Shown: piece by piece, positions 11,858-26,200 of the stretch | Position numbering within the stretch: the first letter of the stretch is position 1 | Layout of the letters: each line of letters starts with the position of its first letter | DNA from: Psococerastis gibbosa | Taxonomy: Eukaryota; Arthropoda; Insecta; Psocodea; Psocidae | Direction: 5' to 3' | Length of the DNA: 64,000 nucleotides | NCBI GenBank assembly: GCA_963971405.1 | Contig: OZ020484.1 | Coordinates: forward strand, 37,966,770 to 38,030,769 | Made by a program: the position numbers and the translations under genes | The notes under the pieces: model-generated | Told to the model about the DNA's origin: nothing | Databases searched by the model: none | The model's input: only the letters and a program-made list of their open reading frames with translations

Positions 11858-12024
11858 TTAAGAGGATAGGAAACGTTTCAATTGACCCCCACGAAAATCC
11901 GATACATAGGCTATTATTGATATTTAATTTTGACTAAAAACTTTAATAACTCGATTACAAATTAAATATCAATAAATACATGAGACTTTGGGGTGCCAAT
12001 TTTCTACGTTCCATATTCTCTTAA
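11858..12024. mobile_element. Small TTAA-flanked MITE (piggyBac-like)
   Basis: A 159-bp element (11862-12020) between TTAA at 11858-11861 and 12021-12024. It starts GAGGATAGGAAACGT and ends ACGTTCCATATTCTC, an imperfect inverted repeat with inner inverted repeats around ATTAAATATCAATA. TTAA flanks and GAG/CTC ends match the 1847 and 14399 elements. Confidence 0.65.
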
Positions 12025-13300
12025 ATCATTATAGTCGAGTTAGGCCTACCTGAACAAATGAACACTATAATGACATTCAATGGAATATTTGATACGAAAT
12101 GTCTCTAAAGAAAAGTTTATTAACATGAGATATTGTTACATTTTAGATGAAACAGATGCACAGCTATAACTGAAAACCCCAAAACCTCGCTTTGGACGCA
12201 TACATAAACCGATAGTTCTTGCAAAAACCACCGCCAAAAAATACCCATTAAGTCCCAAATTGAAAATCGACATTAATTAAGGAATATCATAAAGAACAGA
12301 CACAGGAGAAATTATACAATATTATTAAACGCTGTAGTTTAATAGGAAATTGTTAATATTGCATTACAAAACACAGACAAAAATGTAACTATAATAACTT
12401 TATGCAACCTCATTATTATATACAGTATATTTTTTTCAATATACTATGATTGTTGTCTTGATTGAACATACAGGTAGGCCTATCGACTGTTCACTTAGGG
12501 CGGTGCACAACATCGCAAAATCTTGGTAGGGAACACTGCATGGTACCGCCATTTATTCCTTACCGATACAGGTCCTCAATGGAGAAAGAAAAAAATTCTA
12601 GCACTACTGTATTGCAATGCCTCTCAAAGGCTCAAATAATTTTTTTTTCAAATTTGACGTCGAATATAAAATTTTAAACAAAAACATATTTATAGGCTAT
12701 GCTAACTAATATTAACAGTTTGATTAATTCAGTCACAGAATTCGATGGCAGGCTGGTACCGGTACTCAGCGCGGAAATTTGTACTAACAAGTAACTACAA
12801 GTATTATTAGGGCCGAAGTCCCAGCGTTTGAGGGGATTCAAAAGAAGGCACGGATTCAGTAGTCAGTTAGTTGTTAGATAAATGAGCTAGACAATCAGCT
12901 TAGAGCAAATCTCAGTGTATGTATAAAATTACCAGCTAGGCACCGTCAGCTTTTAATGATATGGAAAACAAGGCTTGGCAAACTTCATAACCATAAGTAC
13001 AATTTTTACTTGAAGAATGCGAAACCCTCATAATCAGACTCCCTCGCGAATTTACTATCTAATAATACATTATTACTGTAATGTACTTATAGTTATACGA
13101 AAACAGAACCGTCTGGAAACGTATTATATTATTCTTGATGTACAATACAGAAGAAACTGGCGTGACGTTCAAAACAAGTTGGCTCTACTTTCTACTATAC
13201 GTTACTATTCCGCGTGCCAATTGGACTAACTTAATTCCCATAAGATGAGAAATCCTGGCCTTCGACGAATTTGAACATACTACTCTTATCGACCACAGTT
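12025..13300. other. Intergenic, downstream of the klarsicht-type gene
   Basis: No gene recognised. AT-rich sequence with a TTTTTTT run near 12640 and no repeat I could match elsewhere in the window. Confidence 0.4.
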
Positions 13301-13317
13301 GGGTACCTTAAGCACTA

Positions 13318-13323
13318 TTTATT
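13318..13323 (-). promoter_or_regulatory. Candidate polyadenylation signal of the KASH gene
   Basis: TTTATT on the plus strand reads AATAAA on the minus strand, about 380 bases past the stop codon at 13705. Its position suits a 3' UTR end, but the motif is common in AT-rich DNA. Confidence 0.4.
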
Positions 13324-13704
13324 TTTAAATTCAACCAACTGCTTATAAAAACCCAAATGATTAAATACTGTATACCCCCAGGCCAAGGAAGGAGAATTGG
13401 GCAGACCAGGTAGACCAAAATATATCCCCGGACATGGGGTCATGATACAAACGAATCCACTTCTTAAATCAGATGTCAGGCCATTACTTTGGTCACACTG
13501 CCACTTCATTTTCAGCTCCCGTCAGACATGTTCTTCATGGCAAGCCCTTAACTTTATTCAAAGCTTCCACATTCTCGTCTTTACTGGACGCCCTTTCGCA
13601 GGGCAGGGTGCCGCGCAAGAGCACAGGGAGATAGATGGACGTCAGCTATACCAGGTGACGCCACTCCCTACCTGGCAGACATCGACAGGCCTAGCTGAAA
13701 CCTG

Positions 13705-13936
13705 TTATACAGGAGGAGGTCCACTGAAAAAACGAAACTGCGAAGTGTGCGACAGACCCAAATTATTCATGGCATCGCAGCACTGCGGCTCGAGGAGACA
13801 GGCAACGCATAGCAAGGCTACCAGTGCCAATTGGAAGGGCAGGGCGGAGCGAATGACTCTCCAGAACCACGGGGAACCATCTACTGGGTCTTCATCTGGA
13901 TCACCTGCTGTAGCTATCTGGGATTTTCTACGCTTA
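13705..13936 (-). CDS. klar: klar terminal exon: KASH domain and stop
   Basis: The acceptor TTTTGCTTTCAG precedes 13936. The first base completes a Gly codon split with the 14890-15005 exon, followed by 76 codons and TAA (13705-13707). It encodes a basic start (KRRKSQ), an acidic stretch, then WFWRVIRSALPFQLALV, a single membrane helix of about 18 residues, and a 28-residue tail with Cys-Cys (EPQCCD) that ends GPPPV. In KASH proteins the tail lies in the perinuclear space and its last residues insert into the SUN domain. The usual end is PPPT or PPPI, so the final Val is a mild departure. Confidence 0.93.
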
Positions 13937-16900
13937 CTGAAAGCAAAACTAGAAGTTAATACAAAATATTACTTGGCTGTAGGCAAAAAAAAAAAAAAAA
14001 AAATGAAGCGAGTGGGAGTTTCGTGTTTATACTCCCATATGAGGACGAACCCACCGGTCAATTAGCCTCGTTATAATTAGGGGTTACTACTATCTGGGGC
14101 CACATTTTAGTATATTAAATTTCTAGATTTCTAGTGGATTGCGAAAGGTAACTTCGAGAAAATAAGAAAGCAATGAAAAACTCTCAAATTCGATTTTATA
14201 CGAAAAGTTTCATAACAACTCTAAACCCCGAAGATCATCAAAATTGATGAGGTGAAACATAATGCAGAAAGGAGTAAAGGTTGTAAAGAAAATGGCCCCC
14301 GAGGGCCCATCCCGGACCACCCCCACACCCTGCGAGCCGCAGAACGAGTTTTTAGGAATCTCTGTTATTACAGTTGTACCAGTGGGCTCACAAGTTAAGA
14401 GTGTACAGCCCGTAGGAAATTGGCAGCCCGAAATTTAATACTAGTACTTTTTATATTTAATTTAATTAACTGAGCAAGCTATTTAAGATTTGGCTCATTT
14501 AAGTTGTAGAAGACTACTTCATGCCTCATATAATAAGGTATTTTTAATATTTGAAATTGTAGTTTTTTCAAAAACACGCGAATACGCGAAAAGTTGTAAA
14601 TTATTACCGTGTTTATGAAAAAATTACAATTTCGAAAATTAAAAATACCTTATTATATGATGCATGAAGTAGTCTTCTACAACGGAAATGAGCCAAACCT
14701 TTAATAACTTACTTGCTTAGTTAATAAAATAAAATATAAAAAGTACTAAATTTCGGGCTGCCAATTTCCTACGGGCTGTACACTCTTAAAGGTTGTTGGT
14801 TCGAGTCCCGCATATGTTCGATTTTCAGATAACACAAAAGCTGGCATTCCTTCTAGGGAGGAGCTATAGCTTTGGACTTGTTAGCTTACCCTGTGATCCG
14901 TAGTGGAAGTTTGCATGCATCGCTACCGCTGGCAGCTGATTTGGATATCAGATCACGACAGGTCCACTGTAGAACTCGAAGTTCAGCTTCGGCTTCGTCT
15001 ATCCGCTGAAAAATAAATTGTTAGTAAGAACATAAAACATTCTTACGGAAAACGAAATCCCGATTTTTTTTCTAATTGGTAAGCGGAGCCAATAGTCACC
15101 AACCTAACCCACCTACAGTTGACCCTAGCTCCGAAGCTATAACAGCTTTACTGGGGATAATTCGCAGGCATCATACAGTATTGATGCGGACAATGACTTT
15201 CCTTTCTGTAGCTAGATGATAGAAGGCTTAATTCCCTCTCATATCACCATCCACTCGAAGAGCTCAACCACTGAAAAGGCCTGAGGCTATTCATAAAATA
15301 AATGTAAGCGTTGCCAATGATGTTCTCAAGAATTTCCTTGCTGATTTAGACTAACTTGGGCAACTGAGAGATAAAACAATGAGGTTCATTTGTGACGTCA
15401 TTATGTAGATGGCAGCACCAGTTGCAATGATATCAAAGCGTTGATTTTTCCATAAGCCTCAATAATATTTTAAAATTATTTTATTTATGTATTATTTTAA
15501 AGCGATATTTTTCTATAAATCATGGAGAATATACTGTATATATTAAATTATATGCAGCGAAATAAGGTCCAGGCATAGTAAAAATATAAAAAGAATTAGT
15601 TAGATGCTAAGAGCTTAGTTTTCACATGCAAACGGCGGCCATTTTGAATATAGATATCGGTTTGTCGTCAGCGAACCTAGTGACCAAAAGTGTCCCTACA
15701 GAACTTCATTACAATGATCGACACTAGATATAATTGATTAAAATTAACATCGTGCGCGATAGTCAAATGTTGCGAGTTTTTTTTAAACATAACATTATTA
15801 TTATTTCCATCAGAAGTCTTTATAATTTGCCAATACTTCGATAGCAAGGTGGTAGCGTGCTTGTACTTGTGCGAGTCTCTACACATCATGTGATCGGAGA
15901 CGTGTCGTAACTCAACACGGGTACTAACCTACAGAGGCGACTGAAGAGGTCAATTGGATACATTCATTACATTGTTAATATGCGATTAACCTTTTTATAA
16001 AAGAAAATAAAAAAAGCCATCAAAACCAGTGTCTTGCCTCAAGAGAAAATAGTTTTTTGGGCCAAGTCAAATTTCATTGTATTGAATTGATCATAGAGTC
16101 ATCCAGATGTCATATATCAGAAGAAACTATCATTAACAACATCATTTGACCCAGTTCTGTAAGGCGAGGGATTCTCAGTATTTAATTCCATGCCTAAACT
16201 GTAGTCTAAGTTGCCAAGTTATATAATTACGAAGATTTTCACGGCTGGAGTTACATGATGAAGCAGTAGAATCGGCCGTGGTCGACCTGAAAACGTACTT
16301 CCAAACGTTTCGTCAACATCTGTGGACGACATCATCGTTGGCACTGCGTAGACTTGTAAGATTTTATCTCGGAGGCTCCCCAGTCGCTTTCAGTTCGACC
16401 ACGGCCTATCAGCCCGGAGGGATTCTACGGCTTCATCTTAGACACCAAGTTGTAAAGGAACATTTCCTCTAATTGATGACATCTCAATGATGGCTCTACG
16501 GTCAGTATTTCCTGTGGAGTTTGACTTTGTGTAAAAAGGGTATAATTTCCTCGTAATGAATATGACAGGATTGAAATATTGCATTCCCTTTAGGTATTAT
16601 CTCCTACTGATTGAGACTAACCTGCGCCATGTTCCTGAGGGCGTGGCTGCCAGGGTCGAGGATACTCTCCAGCTGTCGAGCGAGGTGCTTCAGACTCGTC
16701 AACCGTTTCTCTCTCTCGAACAACTCCAGTTCTGACCCGGAATCAGATATTCCAGAGTCGGACAACGAGCCCTCGGTGAGGAGTAAACATGGGTCGTCCA
16801 ACAATATGCCACACTGCAAACAAAATTAGTAATTAGTCAAATCGTTATTATAATTAGTCAAGTCGTATATCAACTCATCATATCTCTCTTTTAATCTATT

Positions 16901-17261
16901 ACTATTTACTTTCACTATTAATTTTTGTCTATTTAGTTTCATACAATAACTATTAGAGGTGGGGCGTTACTTCCGTCACTGTGATTTATCACCGTGACTA
17001 CGATGGTCACTGCAACCACCTGTTCCTACCCAAAAAAAAATACTGGTGATTTGAGTCACTGTCTCACTGTCACCGATTTAGGCCATATTTTAAATAGCTT
17101 TTTTCTAATACTCTGATAGTCGCATGCAAGAGCATGTAACTCGCTCAGGTGTAGCCTATGCACTAGAAATTCCCCGAAATGCTTTCCGATCATCTCACGT
17201 AAGCTAAACATAAGGTATGCCCGAGACTGTCACCGTGACTGCTCCATAACTGGCTAGCATT

Positions 17262-17294
<33 letters not shown>

Positions 17295-20200
17295 CCGTAT
17301 CTATATTACTACTTCTTAAATTTCTTAGCATAACTAAAACAAAGAATAACCGACTTTAATTGTTAAGCGAAACGAATAAGTCTATGTAACTTGTATAAAT
17401 CACTGTCAAGTAAGAGAAGTGACAGTGACTTTTGATTACTCATACCAAGATGTACCAAGATTACTGAGATAGCAGGAACAAAAGCAGTCACTCCAGTGAC
17501 AGAAATCACCAGTATTTGTATCAGTGACTGTCGAGTCACTGTCACCGGTCACTATTGCTCCTGGAAGTATCTGTCACGCCCCACCTCTAAATTAACTATG
17601 TATTTTATTTATTTATTAGAATCAAACCCGTCACGAACGGAATCTCTAAAATAGTTATGGCATGTAGGGCCTCATTGGATGTTGCATCCGGAGGTATCTG
17701 CGCCGATATCCTTTTTGCAACTTTTATTTTTTTCAATATATTTCCCTCACTTGGTGGACAAAATAAATAAATGAAATAAATAAAATGAGTAAGAAAAACA
17801 ACCTAAGAACTATCCTAACTTAATTCAATCTAAAAAGGAAAAAAAATAAGAAATTCTCCTTATTTTTTCTTTACAATCGGGGCTACAATTAAATAATCAA
17901 AGCAAATTTACAAAGTTTCTAACTCGGCGCATGGAGGAAATTTCTACGCTCAGTTATTTCTTATGGAAATTTAATTATTCTCAACTGAATAAACTCAGTG
18001 AATTAAGGGAGAGAGTAAATTATACGCCGCTGGAGGGGATTGCATAATGTCTTACCCCTTCTCACCAATAATAGCCAATTCATTGTACCAACACATCTTT
18101 TCAGGACATGTTGAGTAGTGGTACGGACTGTTGGTTGGAGTCCCACACATGCTACATTTTCTGGCCATGCTTCGGAGGGAATGTGAAGTAGGCGGTCCCG
18201 GGCTTTCCTAGTTGAGTGTAAGAGAGGGCTTTATAGCCCTAACTCCGCTAGGTTGGCTCAGTAATAAAACATAAAGTCATTATTTATCTAATTTTTTTTT
18301 CATTTAATTTCTGAGAAGGTGTATCTATTTGGATACCTACTCAATAATAACTTAATGCTCGTAACATTTAATTCAAGCCCCTGTTTTTCTCATAATGACC
18401 ATGCGAAGTACTCACGAATTGAGGAAAAATGAGAATTATTCATATGCCTATTTATGCATTAGTAAAGGTAATAAAATATACGATACGTGAACAGACAGAT
18501 ATATATTTCGTTTCTGCCTAAAAGTATATATTAAAGGAAGAAAACAGGCAATGTAAGTAAATCAGTATACATAAATAAGAAACACGTATAGTTTCGAGGA
18601 AGCCAGAATTGTAATGACTTTGCTAAAGACTGATACACAGACAGAGTCCAGGCGGGCATTTAGCTGAGGTCCAGTCCGTCACGACCTGGCATCGGCTTTC
18701 AACTCTCGTCAAATTACCAGAAGTAGCCGGCCACTGTCGATTAGCCTATGACCCACCTCCGCGGAGTATCCCACGGTAATAACACACTTACTTAACGCAA
18801 TATCGTAATTACTCCATTGTAGCCCAACACCTTTATAGCGGCAAGTCTTCGACTTGGAATTAACAACTAACCATGAGATAGTGGAAAGCAATAAGATATG
18901 TTCAGCACTCAATAAGCATTACTGCGTTTAATAGCAACAGGCCTACAATTTAAATTAATGAATAATTACATGATTTCCACTTGTTACGATATTTTGAGTA
19001 GGCGTGGATGAAGAAAAACATAATCAGGCATGGGTGAAAAGAATTGGATTGCTACGACCTCGTGTTTTTATTATTTTTTATTTTTTAAATAAGCGTAAGT
19101 TTGTTAATCTATCGCATTTTCTAGATTCACTTCACGCCAGTGGCGTAGATAAGGGAGGCCCTGGATCTAAACAAAGAAAATTAGGCGTTGAAGCCATGAA
19201 GGGTGTTAAAATCTAGTATGTCAAGGATGTCTGTCCTAGGGGCCAGGATCAGGCGAAGAATAAAATGTTATGTATTTTCATGCCACACATCCTATGCTAG
19301 GCGTGCCGATGCCGGTATAACATGTAATTAAGCCAATAAACCACAGATAACAACAATGCAATGGTTGGGTAAAGGCGAAAAATCATCTCAGCACGCATAA
19401 AATGCAAAATTAAAGAGTTTAGTTCCCCATATTTGTGTGTAAAAAGGCTTCAGCAATAAAAAGTTAGTATTTATTGTAGTTTATAGAGCTACACGAAAAA
19501 TTACCAATACTGATCAAACAACAATTTCTTTTTTAGTTGTGAGAGTATATGAAGCTGAGGATATACTCTAGAAACTAATTTAAAGGCACCTGCCGCAAAA
19601 TAAATAAGGCCAAATACGAACATTTCAAAACAAACTAAAGGTCCCACAATCACCAAACGCCACTTCCCGATACTGTCAAAATAGGTATATATAAGTATAA
19701 TAATAGGCAAACAAACAATTAAAAAGCCATGATGAACCATGTATGGCAACACTGTGCTACAATCAGGAGGCATCAGTCAATAGTTATGAGTAGGCGAGTT
19801 AGGTCGTCAACGAGGGCATGCAGTGCAGACAACTTAAAACAAAAGCTTGCATGATGCGGCATTTCCCGCGCCGTCATTTTGTTATAATTGACAGTAATGC
19901 GCCTCTCACGAACTACCTTGAGTACTCTCAAAGGCCCTTCACTTACCAACAACTTGCAATGCTATTAGCAGATGCAAAAATATTTAAAGCAATCAACTGT
20001 CATGACTTCTATACATTTGGTATCTGGTACATACGCGGAGTTTTTCACTTTGACCTTACGGGCCACTATGACTATATACGCAGGAAATGTCTTCGATGAT
20101 AAAGAGTTTGTAAAAATATAGCTACTGAGTAGCCTATAATATGATGGTTTGGTTTTGGGGCAAAAAATAAATAAATAAGCTCTATTTTCATGAAAAATGA

Positions 20201-23200
20201 CTAAAAAATAATTTTCTGTGGAGCCTTTCTATCGATGCTTTCTTACTTCATGTGTTTTAGGTGTTAAATAGAGTAACAAAATCGAACCAGTTGCTTTTCC
20301 AAACAAAGATTTGGTTCTGAACAAAAAATTATGGATAATTCATGCACCAATACATCGCGTACCATACCCTGCCACTGTTACTGTGTTATATCGTATTCTG
20401 TTTGTGTCCCCATTCTTCACTATGCAACCACCGTCCCATTGATTATTGATGATGATGAATTTATCAGTAATTGTTCCTTTATTAAGCTGCTGCTCAGTCG
20501 CTACTGACAACCAGAGAAAAACTACCATTACGGGGATGTTCACCTTCAACGGTAACCAGGTATCCCCGATAGAATTGAAAGAAGTTTCTCTACCACTCCT
20601 CAGTACAAAAAAAGTAACCGTTAAGGCAAAGCTTAAGGTTAAAAAATGAGAGAGTCTTACCTTGGAATTGGGGTCTCTCTGAGACAAAACCTTGGTGAGA
20701 TCTGTGGCCGAGTCTGGAAGATGTATGGAGGAGTGTTCGGAGTGGAGGGCGCTGTCGATCATGCCGAGGGTGCCGCGGTCAGCACGCAACGCAGTCATCA
20801 GCATCTTCAGCTGGTCCTCAAACTCCAGCCAGTCCTGCTCAGCTCGCTGCAGGTCGCACAGCTGGCTTGACACGCTTTATATAAAAAAAAAAACAATATT
20901 ATCAATAGGCCCGTAGGAATAGGATATAATTTATTGATCCATTAAGACACAAACAGTCCTTTCGGCAATCGTCAATAGTAAACACACAAAAAAAAAACAT
21001 GTAGAAAATTTTGTCATCAAACATTACAACGGCACATACAATGTACAGTATGTGGATAGATAATCTGATCATAAGAAAAATAAATATTGTCAATCAAAAT
21101 CAATTCAGGAATTGATCTATAGTATAGTAGGATTTCTTGATCAGAAAGGTTTAGGTAGCCGTTTACGTACATTGCTCTTAAATCCTACGTAGGAACCTAA
21201 CACAGTAGATCTCGGTTATTAAGGACTCCGATAATAAAGATTTTCTGGTGCCACCGAAACGTCATAAAATGCCATTAAAATACAATAAAACTCACTTACT
21301 AAGTAACATCGGTTAAAAGAGAACGTATACATAATTTAATTGTAAAATTGAAACAAAATGCAGAGAAAATCCCGATATTAATTTAGCTTAGTTTTCCAAT
21401 ACAATTCCACCTGTCTGGTTGGTCCCTCCCCTATCTGCAGATAGCGGCTGTTAGTATTTTCAATTACTGATTCGTCAAGTTGTACAAACGCACCTGTCAA
21501 AAGTAACTTGCCACAGGCGGTAGAGATCAACAACTTCTTCCTTGAGTGCGTGAGGATGCTCTGCTAAAGCTGACGTGAAATGATGCACAGCAGAATTTAA
21601 CTGAAGAAGCAACGGCTTTCTGTCTCGGATGGCATCCAAATCCGCCTGAAATATTTTGGGCAGAACTTAAGTACGTAATCACAGGTAAGGGGTAAGACAT
21701 AAAACTCAAATATATACTGTATATATAGCACCACGGAGAGTGAGAATGAGCTTTTGAAAAAAAAAAGAGAAGCATAAATTAATGCACCTAATTAAACGGC
21801 TTAGTTTGTATTACAATAATTTACTATACAAGGTAAAGCAAAGCAAGGTAGGCAAATCAAGGACACTCTCATAAAACTCCTTCAGTTATCTAGTTATGCA
21901 TTCATGCGCAATATGAGTTCCCAGTTAATTGCCATATCATTCAGACTTATTATCTTTGGAATTTGGATAAGGCACCTAGTATCAAAAGTCCAAAGATCAG
22001 ACATTTCGGAATTCTGAAGTTTTGCTTTTTCTAATTAACGCTAATAGATTCTCTAGAGTCTAGTGGGTTCCCAGATACAGCAAATTGAACAAATTGGCCA
22101 ACACTTCGTAGGTTTTTCCTACATTGCATTGGGTCGAACAGACATAAGGCGCCGATTCCACCGACCGGCTAGGGCTAAATACAAAAACGGTGACGTGGTA
22201 GCAGACATTCAAGACTTAGGCGGGGTTTCCACAGACCTCGCATTGCAGAATGCAAATGACATTGACGGAAGTGTTTGTTTTCCTCTATGCCATAGTTAAA
22301 ATTTATCAATGATCATAGAGTAAAATCACCAACAAACAAACTAAAATTAAAAAATGGCTTCGTGGGATATGTTAATTACAAACATTTTAATAGATTTCTA
22401 TAAAAAGAAAAACAAACATTTCCGTCAATGTCATTTGCATTCTGCAATGCGAGGTCGGTGGAAACCCCGCCTAAGTCTTGAGTGTCTGCTACCACGTCAC
22501 TGTTTTTGTATTTAGCCCTAGCCGGTCGGTGGAATCGGCGCCTAATAAGCGTTATAGGATCATGCAGGCTATGATTGTTTAAAGGGGCCCAATTAATGCG
22601 TCGAACAGCAAAATAAAGAATAAAGCTATGACCTGACTAAGGTATCAATTCAAGAATCAAGATTTAACCAACTTCGGCTGCTGTGCAGTTGACTGAAAAT
22701 GAGTGCATCTGTGCTTACATCTTTTTCGGGACACCAGCATAACCAAATTGAATGAAGGCAGAATCTCGCGGAAATTCTTTAAATTAGAAGTTCTTCAGTG
22801 TATTGAAACTGAGCTTGGGATTACCTTAACCCGAGTGATTTTCTGGGCCAGCTCCTCTCTGCTCTCCAGCCGTGGTTTCTCAGTGTCGGCGTCAGACGCC
22901 AGCAGGCACAACTCGCCCCGTAGCATCTCCATCTTCTGTTGGAGCTCCTCTAGCACCTGGTAGCTCTGGCCTTCTAGCTGGTTCTGCACCACTATCCACT
23001 GATCAAGCACATCTGTCGGCAACATAACCAACATAGTTAGCTATCCACTTTTCGCTTCGTCACTGAGTACCTCAACCTAATCCTCCTCTTAAAAACACCC
23101 TGAGGGGTTGACAACAATAATATATTCGACTAGAAGATTTTCGAAACACTTTGTAGGGTCGAGCCTCTGCACTCGTAGTCAACTGTTAATTTTCACACAA

Positions 23201-26200
23201 AAGCTATTATAGTCTGTGGCATGGTTATTTAGCATAAATACCATAAAAGGAGATATGTGCCATAATCAAACCCTTGTAGATACATTACCCTTCAGCTGAG
23301 TAGGAGCCTAACATATTTAAAGAACTACTTACGAGTACTATCCGTTTGGACGTAAACAGACGCCATACTCATATACGGCAGTTATCAGAGCGTAAAAGAA
23401 AGTAAAATTTCCACAACACTTCACACTACCAACACAATAACAATGACACATCTGCTGTGACACAACGTCACCACGCGACTGGCCTGACAATGCTTGAGAT
23501 GTGCTGCACCTACACGCCCACAGACGCCTCGCAAAACGAGTCCTCTGACCGCATCGCAATTATTCATAGTCTTTACACTCTTTTTAGCAGATCAGGTATG
23601 ATAATCAGTTAACGGCAAGGCTTGTTTCCCATCTCAGTTTGCGGAGATGAATTTCAGGTTATAAAGGAAAGTGAAACTTCGCGCTGTATGTCTAGAACCT
23701 GCGCAAGGCTAACCATTACGCGTGATACTATCATTGGCATATGGCAGTATAAAGCTACTAAACGAAGCGACTTCGGTGGCAAGGTGGTTGTACTTGTGCG
23801 AGTCTCTACACTCACTCCCAATAATGCGGAAAATTCCACATAATTATGTTGGCATAAGACCAAGTTCAAAGAGCCACTGGTCTATAATACATCGACTTAG
23901 TTGCGAAGAAAAACACATAATATGATTATAGAGACACACAAAGTCTCGGTATTTACAGTAATTTTTATCCCACCGATAAAAGGTAAAGGCACAGCCGAGT
24001 TAAATAACGTAGTAAGCAACCAAATATCAGATGAAAACACGTTTTCAGCTGAACAACTAGGGCTACTAAAGGGCAGTGGGTCTTTTGTCAGGAGTTGGCC
24101 TCACACCAAAAATTGAGTGGGGCAACACATTGCATACCACTTTCGGTCTCACGCTCTTGGCACCGGTATAGTGATAAAGAGGACTGCAACCGACCAAACC
24201 CTCACATATACGGAATACTTATATACTTTTAGTTTACTCATATACCGTAGTTTGACTGCAGACTACCTCACCGCACCAATAAATCACTCATTTACATTAA
24301 TAAAAGAACATAACTTGGCTGTTTGAAGTATCATAGAAGGGACTACTTTTTATACTTCTTTATCTACCTTGTTCGCACCCCCTTCAGGGTGTCAATTCAT
24401 GCATAACACAATCTCTGTCGTATCGCACAATTTTTTCTTGGTTTTTCTTGGGCATGGGATCTTACATACCACCAAGCCTTCGTATTTGAACTTGCTATGT
24501 TATGAATAAGGGGACCTCCTGATTATACTGGATTTCAAACCACTTGGCTTTAGTCTCTCACATAAATAATTATTTCTAATTAGACAAAGGTGAATAGGTG
24601 GCTGAATAGCACCCGTGACTTTACGAAAGACCAGATCTTCCGTCATCCACTACACTACGGCTTTCACCATCAACTCGATAATCGTCTCACACAATTACCA
24701 AATCCCATCAGACCAGCAAGTTTGCATAACATGTTACCGGCAATAATGTATATCATGTACACGGACATTGAGGCCATTTTGAATATAGCAGTATATTGGA
24801 TGCACAGATTGGTCAGACTGTAGGTTGCTGCAAGTCAAGCACCGATAAGTACTCATATCCAAATAGGCGATTGGCAAAGCACAACCAACACAGCTTAAAC
24901 CACATGCGAGAATGCTACACATTTACAGTAACTAGGAAGCAGCTATGTGGGTTACTACTGCTCATACAAACGCCAAAGAAAATCTGTCTTTTTATCACTA
25001 ATACGCCTCCATGACCAGGCAAAATTAAACACCACCAGCATGGACAGATGAACACAACTAGCCAGGATAATAAGAATAAGAGTTCTTACGATAGCCTGAC
25101 ATAAGTTGATTATGTAAACGATGACGTCATCACGAAGCCTGTGTAGTTAGTTTGTGAAGCCACACAAAATGTGGAGATAACAATAATGATGATTAGTTAG
25201 TAGCTTACCCTTGATCTTCTCATTGGATTTGGTCATCATGACCTTCTTGGCATAGACCGCTTCGAGGTAAATTCTTAGGCATTTTATATTTTCCATGCAC
25301 TTCCTTCGCAGCTCATCCTGGAAAAGAGAAATGAAGGAATGATCAATCAAGCCTATGTCAGTTGCATCGCTACCTCAGCTACTGGGGCTTTAGGTGAAAT
25401 TTGCCATGGGAGCAAATGGGAAATGGCACAAACCTGGCAGAACCGCAGTGTACTGCAGCAGATTTTGGTAGCTGGCTTGCCACTGGTTAATCGCAGCTAC
25501 AATCATCCGCAGTTGTGCCAGGATTTGCTCCCATAAAATTTTTCCAGTGAATCACTGGCGACCGAATCGTTCATGTGTACCGGCCATACGTTTTTGAAGT
25601 GAAAACTTCTTTAGGCGCACCACATACAATTGAAGTGAAAAATTCATTAGACACAGATTTTAGATGGGTAGTGAATTGGACTGGTTCAACACGCGACACG
25701 CGACATGCTCGATAGGTTGATGCGCACCACACACAGATTTTAAAAGGGTAGTGAATTGGACTGGTTCGACACGCGAAATGCGACACAAGACATACGACAC
25801 ACAGATTTTAGCATTTAAATTGCATGGGCGGGTTTAAAGCAACTTTTTGTGCAGATGTAGAAGGCCTGTCTCAATTTAAATTATACCCATGTCTTCGTCT
25901 ATTCTTCCTCTTTCAGGCCATTCTATGCGATAGGGCAAAGGGTTCGACTTTGGGGGGAGGAAACGTGAGGAGGTGCGCCAAAAGTTGCCGATTTTAATTG
26001 AGAATAGGCCTTTTTCAGCCGCGTTTTTTGAGGTGTTAATATCAATTCAAACTACTTTAGTTATTTTCCACCTTCCTTTCTCATTCTAGACACATACTCG
26101 TATTCACTTTTACTATCTGTCCCTTCGTTCAGCCTCAGGTGAGTTGGTAAGCCATCAATGTTTCGTCGGAAAACAGGTTCAAAGGGTACTTCTGAATTTA

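Noticed and set aside
13397..14065. A 222-codon plus-strand open frame
   Set aside because: It is antisense to the KASH exon and the presumed 3' UTR, and has no recognisable domain. The minus-strand reading has splice sites, phase fit and a complete KASH domain.
25651..25812. CRISPR-like array
   Set aside because: Only two to three diverged direct repeats with uneven spacing, in a eukaryotic intron; nothing else in the window fits a CRISPR array.
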